Assembly (NCBI GenBank): GCA_937877565.1
Contig: CALFJB010000075.1
Span: forward strand, 62,001 to 126,000
Reading direction: 5' to 3'
Length of the DNA: 64,000 bases
DNA from: an uncultured Selenomonadales bacterium
Lineage (GTDB): Bacteria > Bacillota > Negativicutes > Selenomonadales > Selenomonadaceae
The notes beneath the pieces are model-generated. The model was not told the origin of the DNA. It worked only from the letters and a program-made list of their open reading frames with translations, and ran no database searches. Position 1 is the stretch's first letter. Every line of letters starts with the position of its first letter. The position numbers were made by a program, and so were the translations under genes. Below, piece by piece: positions 1-7,521 of this stretch.

Positions 1-467
1 TTAATAATGTTCATCATAGGAACAGGCAGTTTGTAGGTATTGCAACCGCCAATGTAACGATACAGAGGAAGTCCAACACATTGAGCCGCTGCTTTTGCTG
101 CAGCTAAGGATACGCCTAAAATAGCATTTGCGCCTAATTTACTCTTGGTGGGCGTTCCGTCAAGTTCGATCATCTTATAGTCAAGCGCACGTTGATTTAA
201 TACGCAATCGCCGACAATAGCCGGAGCGATAATTTTATTTACATTGTCAACAGCTTTCAAAACACCTTTGCCGAGATAACGACCTTTGTCGCCATCGCGG
301 AGTTCGAGAGCTTCATTTTCACCTGTGGACGCGCCGGACGGTACAGCTGCGCGACCAACAATACCACATTCAAGAACTACATCAACTTCAACCGTAGGAT
401 TACCGCGAGAGTCAACAATTTCACGACCAACAACTTTTGCAATTTTTGACATCTTTTCACATTTCAT
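1..467 (-). CDS. eno: Enolase, N-terminal part (C-terminus beyond window edge)
   Basis: Phosphopyruvate hydratase of glycolysis, which converts 2-phosphoglycerate to phosphoenolpyruvate in the cytoplasm. The visible ~155 residues match the enolase N-terminal domain: a start like KVVGREIVDSRGNPTVEVDV, then the substrate-loop motif VPSGASTGENEALELRDGD, then LGANAILGVSLAAAKAAA. The ATG at 467 was chosen because GGAGG (477-481) lies 9 bases upstream. An in-frame ATG at 452 gives the shorter start MSKIAKV and is the alternative. The gene runs off the left edge, so its 3' neighbours are unseen. It is preceded by its own sigma-70-type promoter. Confidence 0.97.
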   Translation of the reverse strand, partial: MKCEKMSKIAKVVGREIVDSRGNPTVEVDVVLECGIVGRAAVPSGASTGENEALELRDGDKGRYLGKGVLKAVDNVNKIIAPAIVGDCVLNQRALDYKMIELDGTPTKSKLGANAILGVSLAAAKAAAQCVGLPLYRYIGGCNTYKLPVPMMNII

Positions 468-516
468 TAACGAATTCCTCCTTACCGTTAAACAGAATTT
501 TACTTTCGATAGTTTA

Positions 517-544
517 ATTATATCAGCTTGCCGCCAAATTGCAA
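517..544 (-). promoter_or_regulatory. Promoter of eno with overlapping inverted repeat
   Basis: On the minus strand TTGCAA (539-544) and TATAAT (517-522) are separated by 16 bases, about 50 bases upstream of the eno start. The spacer and -35 carry an inverted repeat, GCTTGC-N9-GCAAGC (526-546), which could be an operator. That regulatory role is inferred from symmetry only. Confidence 0.6.
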
Positions 545-651
545 GCAGTTTTTCAAAAATTTTCTAAAAATTTATGTAATAAAAAATCGCGCCGGAACGG
601 GATTTGTTATTTGATTTTTACAGAAATTTTTCATTTTGTCAAATTTTGTAC

Positions 652-690
652 AAAAAAATAAAACGTCGGCAAATTCGACGGCTTTTTATT
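652..690 (+). repeat. Terminator-like repeat, left copy flanking the toxin-antitoxin cassette
   Basis: An A-rich lead, then a stem CGTCG-GCAAATT-CGACG followed by a T-rich run. It is nearly identical to 1413-1451 downstream of the antitoxin. No gene on the plus strand ends upstream of it (eno runs the other way), so as a plus-strand terminator it has no obvious client. Confidence 0.65.
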
Positions 691-692
691 TC

Positions 693-721
693 TTGAAAAT
701 TATATCCCTTTGAAATATAAT
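693..721 (+). promoter_or_regulatory. Promoter of the toxin-antitoxin operon, apparently leaderless
   Basis: TTGAAA (693-698), a 17-base spacer and TATAAT (716-721). Transcription would begin about 7 bases downstream, at or next to the ATG at 728. No Shine-Dalgarno sequence precedes that ATG. Confidence 0.65.
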
Positions 722-727
722 AAATTT

Positions 728-1084
728 ATGGAAAATTTATTGTTACCTCAAGTTATTGTTGAAACGCCTGCTTATCTTAAAGCAGTGCAAGATTTTTGGG
801 ATACTGAAACGCAGATTGAATTTAAAAATTACATTGGAGTTAATTTTTTACTCGGCGATATTATCCCAGATACCGGTGGTCTTCGCAAAATTCGTTGGAA
901 AAGTACCGGCAAAGGCAAGCGCGGCGGCGTTCGTGTCATCTATTACTTTTACGATGAAAATCATCCAATTTATTTGTTATTTGCATATGCTAAAAATGTA
1001 CAAATTGACTTAACTGAGCAAGAAAAAAAGTTAATGCGTAGTCTTGTGCAAAAACTCAAAAATTCTTTTAACAAGGAGGCTTAA
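728..1084 (+). CDS. RelE/HigB-family toxin of a type II toxin-antitoxin pair
   Basis: A 118-residue protein of the RelE/ParE/HigB superfamily, ribosome-dependent or free mRNA interferases that inhibit growth. The supporting segment is GGLRKIRW...GKGKRGGVRVIYYF followed by LLFAYAKN, the central beta-strands and basic residues of this fold, with a C-terminal helix rich in Lys and Leu. An in-frame TTG at 710 would add six residues, but the promoter -10 covers it, so the ATG at 728 is preferred and implies a leaderless mRNA. The antitoxin follows after 4 bases. The toxin-first order is typical of HigBA-type modules. The exact subfamily is not certain. Confidence 0.85.
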   Translation: MENLLLPQVIVETPAYLKAVQDFWDTETQIEFKNYIGVNFLLGDIIPDTGGLRKIRWKSTGKGKRGGVRVIYYFYDENHPIYLLFAYAKNVQIDLTEQEKKLMRSLVQKLKNSFNKEA

Positions 1085-1088
1085 CACA

Positions 1089-1394
1089 ATGAAAAAAAAT
1101 CAGTTTTCACCTATAGCAAATGGAATTATTCAAGGACTCACTGAAGCTATACAGGACGCAAATAACGAAAATGTAGCCGGTATGAAAAAAAGTACGGTTT
1201 ACAGAATTGAACCTAAAAAAATTCGTGAACAACTCAATATGTCGCAAAGTAAATTTTCATCAACTTTCGGTATTCCGCTTTCAACTTTGCAAGGTTGGGA
1301 GCAAGGCAACCGCAAAATGGATATGACTGCTATTTCTTATTTTCGCACCATAATGAAATTTCCAAATGAAGTTCAAAAAGCTCTTGCCGAATAA
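1089..1394 (+). CDS. XRE/HigA-family antitoxin
   Basis: A 101-residue helix-turn-helix antitoxin. The C-terminal half has a Cro/CI-type HTH: IREQLNMSQSKFSSTF, then GIPLSTLQGWEQGNRKMD. The N-terminal segment is probably the toxin-wrapping or dimerising part. Start: ATG 1089 with AAGGAG about 10 bases upstream, inside the 3' end of the toxin gene, so translation is probably coupled. Antitoxins of this family usually repress their own operon. No clear operator palindrome was seen beside the promoter at 693-721. Confidence 0.85.
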   Translation: MKKNQFSPIANGIIQGLTEAIQDANNENVAGMKKSTVYRIEPKKIREQLNMSQSKFSSTFGIPLSTLQGWEQGNRKMDMTAISYFRTIMKFPNEVQKALAE

Positions 1395-1412
1395 AAAATT
1401 TTTTGTCGAAGT

Positions 1413-1451
1413 AAAAAAATAAACCGTCGGCAAAATTCGACGGCTTTTATT
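1413..1451 (+). terminator. Terminator after the antitoxin; right copy of the flanking repeat
   Basis: Stem CCGTCG-GCAAAATT-CGACGG followed by CTTTTATT, preceded by A7. It matches 652-690 almost base for base over ~38 positions, so the toxin-antitoxin cassette lies between two direct copies. Confidence 0.75.
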
Positions 1452-1478
1452 AAGATTTCATTAAATTTGAAAATCGCC

Positions 1479-1507
1479 TTGCAAGTGTATACTTCATTTG
1501 CTAAAAT
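1479..1507 (+). promoter_or_regulatory. Promoter of the small secreted protein gene
   Basis: TTGCAA (1479-1484), 17-base spacer, TAAAAT (1502-1507), about 45 bases upstream of the ATG at 1552. Confidence 0.5.
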
Positions 1508-1551
1508 GATTTTACTGTGGAGAGTAGAATTTTTGAAAGGAGCTGTGTTAA

Positions 1552-1930
1552 ATGGAAAAATTTTTAAATGTATTCAGAATCGTAATACTTACTGTGTTAG
1601 TTAGTTACTCCCTATATATGGGGGGTATCAAGTGTCGATGCGGCGGCGAATGTTCATTTTAGAAAAGAACGTATTGTACTCAATGAAGGACAGGCTTTAG
1701 TGCAATGCTATTTTATAAACTATGGCGATGTAGGAGCTACAGTGACAAAATTTTGGTTAGAAAGCCTGTGGACACCATATTTTAACGCTGAAGATATAAA
1801 TTATTATCCAAAGAATCTTTATATTCCGGCTGGTGGAAGTCTTTTGCATACATTTACCGTTAATGATTATCATTGCCCACAAGTAGGCGATGTAGATGGT
1901 GATGTAAAAGGGGTAATTACTTGGCATTAA
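1552..1930 (+). pseudogene. Small secreted protein interrupted by a one-base frameshift at a G6 run
   Basis: An ATG at 1552 with AAAGGAG 9 bases upstream opens a hydrophobic leader (MEKFLNVFRIVILTVLVSYSL). That frame stops within ~35 codons. The next frame is open from 1601 to 1930 and encodes a coherent domain starting VSSVDAAANVHFRKERIVL and ending GDVKGVITWH. The two halves join into a signal peptide with an AAA-type cleavage site if one G is removed from the six-G run at 1620-1625. The result would be a ~125-residue exported protein of unknown family, rich in aromatic residues (Tyr, Trp, Phe). The shift could be a real inactivation, phase variation by slippage, or a sequencing error. No homologous family was recognised. 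Confidence 0.6.
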
Positions 1931-1933
1931 GAT

Positions 1934-3328
1934 TTAATGGTGGCGAATAACTTCAAATCTCCACAGCATAACTTTTTCATTGGCGGGAATACCCGCTTTT
2001 TTCTTTGCAATGGCAATTTGTTCCTGAACAGTTTCGACGCCTTCCAAGTCAGGAAGTAATAAACCGCGCCGCCCGCCATTTTCTACGATAACGCCATATT
2101 TTTTTGCATCGCAGTCTTTAATGTCAAAAACTCTTTCCGGCTCGCTCAAAACGTCAACGCTAATTTCAATATCTTCAAGTTCGCTGACTTCAACCGGCGA
2201 AAAACGCGGGTCTCTCGAACAAGCAGAAACTGCATTTTGTAAAATTTCTTCGGCGATTGAATTTGTAGTCGGTAAAAAAGTTCCAATACAACCGCGCAAA
2301 TTTCCGTCTTTGTGCAAACTTACAAAAGTTCCTGCGCGACGGTCTGTCATTTCGGCAGGTAAATTTTTCGGCAATTCTGCAGTTTTATGAGTCTTTACAA
2401 AAGTTTCAAGGCTAAGCCGCGCCAATTTTACAAATTCATCTTCAGAATTTTTGCGCTTAATATATTCCTCGTGATTGAAATTTTTCAGTTGCTCATCAAA
2501 ATTTCTGGAAAGATTTTCGCCGCCAATTTCATACCAAACAACGCCGTAGCCAACGCCAAAAGATCCTTCGTAGGAAAGTTTTTCAGCCGTCACAGATTTT
2601 TTATCCAACGCGCCCGCCATTATCCAAAAACTACGCAAGCCACATTCTGCCGCACGGTTACAAAGTTTATTGTCCATTGTCAGCAACTTCAAAAAATCCG
2701 CGCCGCCCAAATTTTCCATTACTGCCTTATCAAATTGCGGACCTTCCTCAACAAAGCCGTAAGGTCCATCTGTTTTCAATTTGTGCGATAAATCGCCGCT
2801 TGCTACGAATACAACACGCCGATTTAATTCATTTGCAACTTTTGAAATTATCTGTCCAAATTTATAATGCACGTCCGCACTTAAACCTGAAAGTCCAATC
2901 CGCAAAAATTTAACCTTGTTTAAATCAAGTCCCGCTTGTTCCAAAAATCGAATTGGTATGAAAGTACCGTGATCCAAAGTTTTATCGCGTTCGCCCATTT
3001 TTCCGGCGGGAATATTTTCATTCATTGCAACTTCGCTAAGTTTGTCCACAAATTCCACGTCGTAATTTATTTTCAAATTGACTTGCGGCGCACGAAAACG
3101 CGCCATATCGCCTTCAGCAGAATTACCCGGCGAAATGTGAAAATAATCCGCGTATAAAATTGAGTGCGGGCTTGTGATAATAATCGTGTCGGGATTCAAT
3201 TCAACAATTCGGCGGGAAATTTCTTTGTAGGCGTTTGAAGTCGCTGAAATTTTTTCCTCTTCGCCGTGTCCAATTTCCGGCAAAATAATTGGCGGGTGCG
3301 GTACTGCCACTGCCGCTAAAATTCCCAT
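1934..3328 (-). CDS. AmmeMemoRadiSam fusion: Memo/LigB-like domain plus AMMECR1 domain
   Basis: A 464-residue fusion of a Memo/extradiol-dioxygenase-like domain (residues ~1-270; AAVAVPHPPIILPEIG, SPHSILYADYFHI, VASGDLSHKL) and an AMMECR1 domain (~290-464; GTFVSLHKDGNLRGCIGTF, CSRDPRFSPV, LLLPDLEGVETVQEQIAIAKKKAGI). In many prokaryotes these two parts are encoded together with a radical-SAM partner, hence the name, and the biochemical role is unsettled. No radical-SAM partner lies beside it here. Start: GAGGAGG sits 8 bases before the ATG at 3328, and family members begin at this point. The frame continues to 3430 with a hydrophobic, signal-like stretch but no convincing ribosome binding site. 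Confidence 0.85.
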   Translation of the reverse strand: MGILAAVAVPHPPIILPEIGHGEEEKISATSNAYKEISRRIVELNPDTIIITSPHSILYADYFHISPGNSAEGDMARFRAPQVNLKINYDVEFVDKLSEVAMNENIPAGKMGERDKTLDHGTFIPIRFLEQAGLDLNKVKFLRIGLSGLSADVHYKFGQIISKVANELNRRVVFVASGDLSHKLKTDGPYGFVEEGPQFDKAVMENLGGADFLKLLTMDNKLCNRAAECGLRSFWIMAGALDKKSVTAEKLSYEGSFGVGYGVVWYEIGGENLSRNFDEQLKNFNHEEYIKRKNSEDEFVKLARLSLETFVKTHKTAELPKNLPAEMTDRRAGTFVSLHKDGNLRGCIGTFLPTTNSIAEEILQNAVSACSRDPRFSPVEVSELEDIEISVDVLSEPERVFDIKDCDAKKYGVIVENGGRRGLLLPDLEGVETVQEQIAIAKKKAGIPANEKVMLWRFEVIRHH

Positions 3329-3439
3329 TTTTAATTCCTCCTCAACGTTTTCTGTCGGTTGAAAAATTTCGACAAAATGTAAAAGCAATGTCAAAAACAT
3401 CATTGCCAAAATTATTTTTGTATTTTTCATTGCAATTTA

Positions 3440-4213
3440 TCAAATTTTTAATTCTGAAACTGCGAAAAGTGCCGCCTGTCCTGAAATTTTTACTCGTTCG
3501 CCCAAAATTTCACAGTATAAAATTCCGCCGCGTTTCGACGCTTGCCGCGCTTTTAATTTTTTCTTGCCGAGTTTTTCTGCCCAATACGGCGCAATTAAAC
3601 AATGTGTAGAGCCTGTAACGGGGTCTTCAGGTACTTGCACTTTTGGCGCAAATACTCTTGACACGCAGTCAAAATCTTTTCCGGCGGCGGTTACTGCTTG
3701 CGTTAAACCGTCAAGTTTTGCAAGTTTTTCTAAATTCGGCTGAAGTTTTTCGACGGTTTCAGCTGAATCTACAACCAATAATAAATCTCGGCTCAAATAC
3801 GCCTCTAAAACTTCTGCGCCAATAGCCTCGCTCATTTCGGCAGTTACAGGAACTTTTTTAACTTCATACGCCGGAAAATCCATTTCTAAAAGATTTTCGT
3901 TTTTCGTGACAATCAATTTGCCGCGCAATGTTTCAAATTCTGCAAATTTTAAATTCGGCTCAATCAAATTCAAAATGACGTAAGCCGCGCCAAGTGTAGC
4001 GTGTCCGCAAAAATCCACTTCAACGGCGGGCGTAAACCAACGCAATTTAAATTTTTCGCCGTCCTTCACGATAAAGGCAGTTTCCGACAAATTATTTTCC
4101 ATTGCGATTTTCTGCATTAAATCATCTGCCGGAAATTTATCAAAAATGCAAACGGCGGCGGGGTTGCCTCCAAAAATTTTATCTGTGAAGGCGTCAACTA
4201 TGTATTGCCTCAA
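3440..4213 (-). CDS. PhzF family isomerase/epimerase-like protein
   Basis: About 257 residues, the usual length for the PhzF/diaminopimelate-epimerase-fold family. The PhzF landmarks are visible: VDAFTDKIFGGNPAAVC at the N-terminus, NNLSETAF carrying the catalytic Glu, DFCGHATLGAA, and VPEDPVTGSTH near the C-terminus. Family members isomerise small carboxylic acids. The substrate cannot be read from sequence and there is no phenazine cluster. AGGAGG lies only one base before the ATG at 4219 but 7 bases before the TTG at 4213, so the TTG start is preferred. The gene stands alone, ten bases past the open frame upstream of the AMMECR1 fusion. Confidence 0.85.
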   Translation of the reverse strand: MRQYIVDAFTDKIFGGNPAAVCIFDKFPADDLMQKIAMENNLSETAFIVKDGEKFKLRWFTPAVEVDFCGHATLGAAYVILNLIEPNLKFAEFETLRGKLIVTKNENLLEMDFPAYEVKKVPVTAEMSEAIGAEVLEAYLSRDLLLVVDSAETVEKLQPNLEKLAKLDGLTQAVTAAGKDFDCVSRVFAPKVQVPEDPVTGSTHCLIAPYWAEKLGKKKLKARQASKRGGILYCEILGERVKISGQAALFAVSELKI

Positions 4214-4230
4214 GTTCATACCTCCTAAAC

Positions 4231-4257
4231 AAAAAAGCCCGCGCCCTTCGCGCAGGC
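4231..4257 (-). terminator. Rho-independent terminator of cheV
   Basis: On the minus strand GCCTGCGC-GAAGG-GCGCGGGC followed by T6, 12 bases past the cheV stop. Confidence 0.85.
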
Positions 4258-4268
4258 AAGAAAAATTT

Positions 4269-5231
4269 TTATTGATCTTCAGCCGGAATTGGCTTGCCGA
4301 AAATTAAATTGTCTAATAAGGCAATTAACTTGTTAATTTCAGGTTTAGAAATTTGCCCGCTTGCGCCGAGCGATTCGCCTTTTAAGCGCATTTCTTCACT
4401 AATCAAAGACGAGAAAAGTACAAACGGCACTTCACGAAGTCTATCATTTTCACGCACCAATTTTAACAGGCGGTGACCGTCCATTTTCGGCATCTCAACA
4501 TCAGAAACAATAATTCCAACGTGATTATAAATAGGACCATCCTTTTCAGAAAGTCCGCGCAGATATTCCCAAGCGTCCATACCGTTGCCGAAGTCACGAA
4601 CAAATCTGTAGCCGGAATCGTGCAACGTCGAAACAAGCAAATCACGTAACATTCCTGAATCTTCAGCAACAACAACATGAACGTTTGAGCGTTTAGTTCT
4701 AATATCGTCAGTTGCATCTTCAACAGTTGTAAGTTTGGCGTTAATTTCGGGATTTATTTCAGCAATAATCGTTTCAAAGTCAAGCAGTAAAACAATTCTA
4801 TCGCTCATTTTGATAATACCGACAACGCGGGATTGATCGCCGACTTCCGGCGCAGGTTCCATATCACGCCAAGAAACGCGGTGAATACGTGAAACATTTT
4901 CAACCAAAAAGCCTACGTAGTAATTGTTAATTTCAGTAACGATAATATTTCTAGCCTCTTCGCCAGACGCCACATTCAAGCAACGCGGAAGATTTACCAA
5001 AGGATGAGCCTTGCCGCGCAAAGTGAAAAGTCCGTCAACATAAGGATGAGCTTGCGGCATTGCAGTAACCGGCACGCGCTGAATAACTTCACGAACTTTA
5101 GCAACGTTAATACCATAGTGAACTTTGCCAATACTAAATTCGACTATTTCAAATTCGTTTGTACCTGTTTCAAGCAATATACCTTTTTTGTCGCCGGCTT
5201 CGTCGCCTTTGCGTACTTTATCATTTGCCAT
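4269..5231 (-). CDS. cheV: CheV chemotaxis coupling protein (CheW-receiver fusion)
   Basis: A 320-residue fusion of an N-terminal CheW domain (~25-165; EFSIGKVHYGINVAKVREVI, HPYVDGLFTLRGKAHPLVNL, KMSDRIVLLLDFETII) and a C-terminal receiver domain (~185-310; VVAEDSG, phospho-acceptor Asp in IIVSDVEMPKMDG, PFVLFSS, and the Lys in ISKPEI). CheV couples chemoreceptors to CheA and tunes signalling through its own phosphorylation. A chemoreceptor gene lies 3.3 kb away (8560-10260), but no cheA, cheY or flagellar genes are in the window. Monocistronic, ending at a strong terminator. Confidence 0.95.
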   Translation of the reverse strand: MANDKVRKGDEAGDKKGILLETGTNEFEIVEFSIGKVHYGINVAKVREVIQRVPVTAMPQAHPYVDGLFTLRGKAHPLVNLPRCLNVASGEEARNIIVTEINNYYVGFLVENVSRIHRVSWRDMEPAPEVGDQSRVVGIIKMSDRIVLLLDFETIIAEINPEINAKLTTVEDATDDIRTKRSNVHVVVAEDSGMLRDLLVSTLHDSGYRFVRDFGNGMDAWEYLRGLSEKDGPIYNHVGIIVSDVEMPKMDGHRLLKLVRENDRLREVPFVLFSSLISEEMRLKGESLGASGQISKPEINKLIALLDNLIFGKPIPAEDQ

Positions 5232-5357
5232 TAAATCGCCCCCATAATTTCTAACTTTACAGATAAAGTAAATTTCGCCGCCAATGCTTTTTATCCTGCA
5301 AATGGAAATTTTTTTAGTTTTGTGATAGACTGTTAGAAATTTTTTTGAGGTGATTCA

Positions 5358-6209
5358 ATGGAAAAACCGTTAGTAGGCGGGCAAGCCGTCATTGAAGGCG
5401 TAATGATGCGCGGATTCGGCAAAGTTGCAACTGCCGTCCGTGAACCGAATGGAAATATAAATGTTCAAGTTAAGCCTGTAAATTCAATCGCAGAACGTTT
5501 TCCAATTTTGAAACTGCCATTTCTGCGCGGCACTGTAAATTTAATTGAAAGTTTAATTTTGGGAATGAAATCACTGTCATTTTCGGCGCAGGCGGCGGGC
5601 GAAGAAGACGAGCAACTTTCAGATAACGAATTAGCCCTAACAATACTTTTTGCGTTTGCAATGGCGGCGGTTTTATTTATCGCAATTCCAACATTCGGCG
5701 CAAAATTTTTACATTCGATAACCGACGATCCGTTTTATTTTAATTTGGCTGAAGGATTTTTGAGGCTTGCGATTTTTATTTTGTACATTGCGGCAATATC
5801 CAGAATGAAAGATATTCAGCGAGTATTTCAGTATCACGGCGCGGAGCATAAAACAATTTTCTGTTACGAGGCAGATTTACCGCTGACAGTTGAAAATGTA
5901 AAAAAGTTTCCAAGACTTCACCCGCGTTGCGGCACGGCGTTTTTGTTGATTGTAATGATTGTAAGCATTTTTGTATTTGCGTTTTTGGGTTGGCCTGATT
6001 TATGGTTGAGAATTTTATCAAGAATTTTGTTGTTGCCGGTGGTTGCGGGCATTTCCTACGAAATAATCAGATTTGCGGGGCGTTCAAAAAATTCTTTGGT
6101 ACGTTTGGCGACGTTGCCGGGATTATGGCTGCAATATTTGACGACGCGCGAGCCGGACGATTCAATGATTGAAGTTGCGATAAAATCTTTGGAGGCAGTT
6201 AAGGATTAG
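5358..6209 (+). CDS. yqhQ: YqhQ/DUF1385 membrane protein
   Basis: A 283-residue integral membrane protein of the DUF1385 family, named YqhQ in Bacillus. It opens with the family signature GGQAVIEGVMMRG and contains the conserved YHGAEHKTIFCYE and HPRCGTAFLLIV segments between about four hydrophobic helices. The His/Glu-rich motif suggests metal binding, but the function is not established. ATG 5358 follows GAGGTGATTCA, a strong ribosome binding site. It is followed at 92 bases by tmcAL in the same direction, across a palindromic repeat. Confidence 0.9.
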   Translation: MEKPLVGGQAVIEGVMMRGFGKVATAVREPNGNINVQVKPVNSIAERFPILKLPFLRGTVNLIESLILGMKSLSFSAQAAGEEDEQLSDNELALTILFAFAMAAVLFIAIPTFGAKFLHSITDDPFYFNLAEGFLRLAIFILYIAAISRMKDIQRVFQYHGAEHKTIFCYEADLPLTVENVKKFPRLHPRCGTAFLLIVMIVSIFVFAFLGWPDLWLRILSRILLLPVVAGISYEIIRFAGRSKNSLVRLATLPGLWLQYLTTREPDDSMIEVAIKSLEAVKD

Positions 6210-6214
6210 GTGTT

Positions 6215-6273
6215 AGGTTTTAGCGATTAGGTTTTAGGGAAGTGTAAGACCTAAAACCTAGAACCTAAAACCT
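6215..6273. repeat. Palindrome built from AGGTTTTAG-type units
   Basis: Two 24-base arms (6215-6238 and 6250-6273), each made of two AGGTTTTAG-like units, form an inverted repeat around an 11-base loop. The arms differ only in the centre (CGAT versus GTTC). No T-run follows, so it is not a standard terminator. Confidence 0.7.
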
Positions 6274-6301
6274 GAAAAACTGACTGAAAGGAAGTTTTTC
6301 A

Positions 6302-7447
6302 ATGGCAGTTGGAATTATTGCCGAATATAATCCATTTCACGACGGACACGCCTACCAAATTTCTGAAGTCAGAAAAATTTTACCGAACGCCGAAATAGTT
6401 GCAGTAATGAGCGGCAGTTTTACACAGCGCGGCGAACCTGCAATTTTAGACAAATGGACGCGGGCGCGGCTTGCAGTTTTAAATGGCGTGGATTTAGTTT
6501 TGGAATTGCCGTTTGTGTACGCTGTACGAAGTGCCCAAGATTTTGCACGCGGCGGAGTAAATTTATTGGCGCAGTTGGGAATTATTGACACGTTAGCATT
6601 TGGTGCGGAAGTTTCAGATTTAGAAAAATTAAAATTGGCGGCTGAAACTTTTTCAGATAAAAATTTTGCCGAAAAATTAAAATTGGAAATGGCGGACGGT
6701 AAACCATACGCGGCGGCAGTTACAAAAATTTTATCAGAGGTCGCGCAGGTTGACATTGGCAAGCCTAATACAATTTTAGCGATTGAATATTTACGAGCGT
6801 TGCCGAAAAATATAACGCCTCTACTAATTCCACGCGGCAAAATTATTTCAAGTGCAACTGCAATCCGTCACGAAATTTATAAAAGCTCTGTACAATGGGA
6901 AAAAATTTCAGTACCTGCAACAGTTTTGACAGAATTAAAAGTCGCCGAATTTCCGAACGAAGAATTTTTATTTCGCCCGCTACTGACAAAAATTTTAACT
7001 TCAAAACTTGATGACTTGAAAAAAATTTACGGTATGAATGAAGGTATAGAATTTAAATTGCTTGAATCTGCGCGAACGGCTAAAAATTTTTCTGAATTGG
7101 TCGGCGTCGTCGTCAATAAACGTTTTCCAGTTAGCCGTGTTAAAAGATTGTTGCTACATTTTTTGTTAAACGTAACTTCTTTTGAAACTGGAAATTACGC
7201 CCGCGTTTTGGCTTTTAATGAACGTGGAAAAAATTTGCTGAAAAAAATTCGCACGGCGGGAAATTTGCCAATAGTTACAAAAGTTGCAAAACATTTAAAT
7301 TCAAAAGAAATTTTAGTTGAAAAAATTATTGAACCGTACAAAAAAAATCTTGCATTTGATTTATTGTCAACTGACCTGCGCGAAACTTTATTTTCAGTAC
7401 CAAAAAATTTTCGTCAAGATTTTCTCAATTCGCCAATAAAAATTTAA
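6302..7447 (+). CDS. tmcAL: tRNA(Met) cytidine acetate ligase TmcAL
   Basis: A 381-residue nucleotidyltransferase-like protein of the YlbM/TmcAL family, which uses acetate and ATP to form N4-acetylcytidine at the wobble position of elongator tRNA-Met. It starts with the hallmark GIIAEYNPFHDGHAYQ (an HxGH-type nucleotidyl-transfer motif), followed by MSGSFTQRGEPAILDKWTRARLAVLNGVDLVLELP. It has the family's normal length. ATG 6302 follows AGGAAG at 7 bases. The C-terminal third (helical, Lys-rich) fits tRNA binding. Confidence 0.93.
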   Translation: MAVGIIAEYNPFHDGHAYQISEVRKILPNAEIVAVMSGSFTQRGEPAILDKWTRARLAVLNGVDLVLELPFVYAVRSAQDFARGGVNLLAQLGIIDTLAFGAEVSDLEKLKLAAETFSDKNFAEKLKLEMADGKPYAAAVTKILSEVAQVDIGKPNTILAIEYLRALPKNITPLLIPRGKIISSATAIRHEIYKSSVQWEKISVPATVLTELKVAEFPNEEFLFRPLLTKILTSKLDDLKKIYGMNEGIEFKLLESARTAKNFSELVGVVVNKRFPVSRVKRLLLHFLLNVTSFETGNYARVLAFNERGKNLLKKIRTAGNLPIVTKVAKHLNSKEILVEKIIEPYKKNLAFDLLSTDLRETLFSVPKNFRQDFLNSPIKI

Positions 7448-7453
7448 ACAAAA

Positions 7454-7497
7454 AAAATCTCGTGCCGAATTTTATTTCTAACACGAGATTTTTTAAT
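7454..7497. terminator. Bidirectional terminator between tmcAL and the sugar-binding protein gene
   Basis: Stem AAAATCTCGTG / CACGAGATTTT (7454-7464 with 7482-7492), with A-run before and T-run after. It serves the convergent genes on both sides. Confidence 0.85.
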
Positions 7498-7521
7498 GTC
7501 TTATACTAACCAACTATCAAA

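Noticed and set aside
2387..2791. 134-codon open frame opposite the AMMECR1-Memo fusion
   Set aside because: Shadow of a strongly supported gene; composition is non-protein-like.
3329..3430. N-terminal extension of the AMMECR1-Memo fusion as a signal peptide
   Set aside because: No convincing ribosome binding site before the upstream ATG, while GAGGAGG sits correctly before the ATG at 3328; kept only as a finding.
4881..4896. parS-like sequence (minus strand TGTTTCACGT then diverging) in cheV
   Set aside because: Only one half matches parS (10 of 16 bases), it is inside a coding region, and no full palindrome is present.
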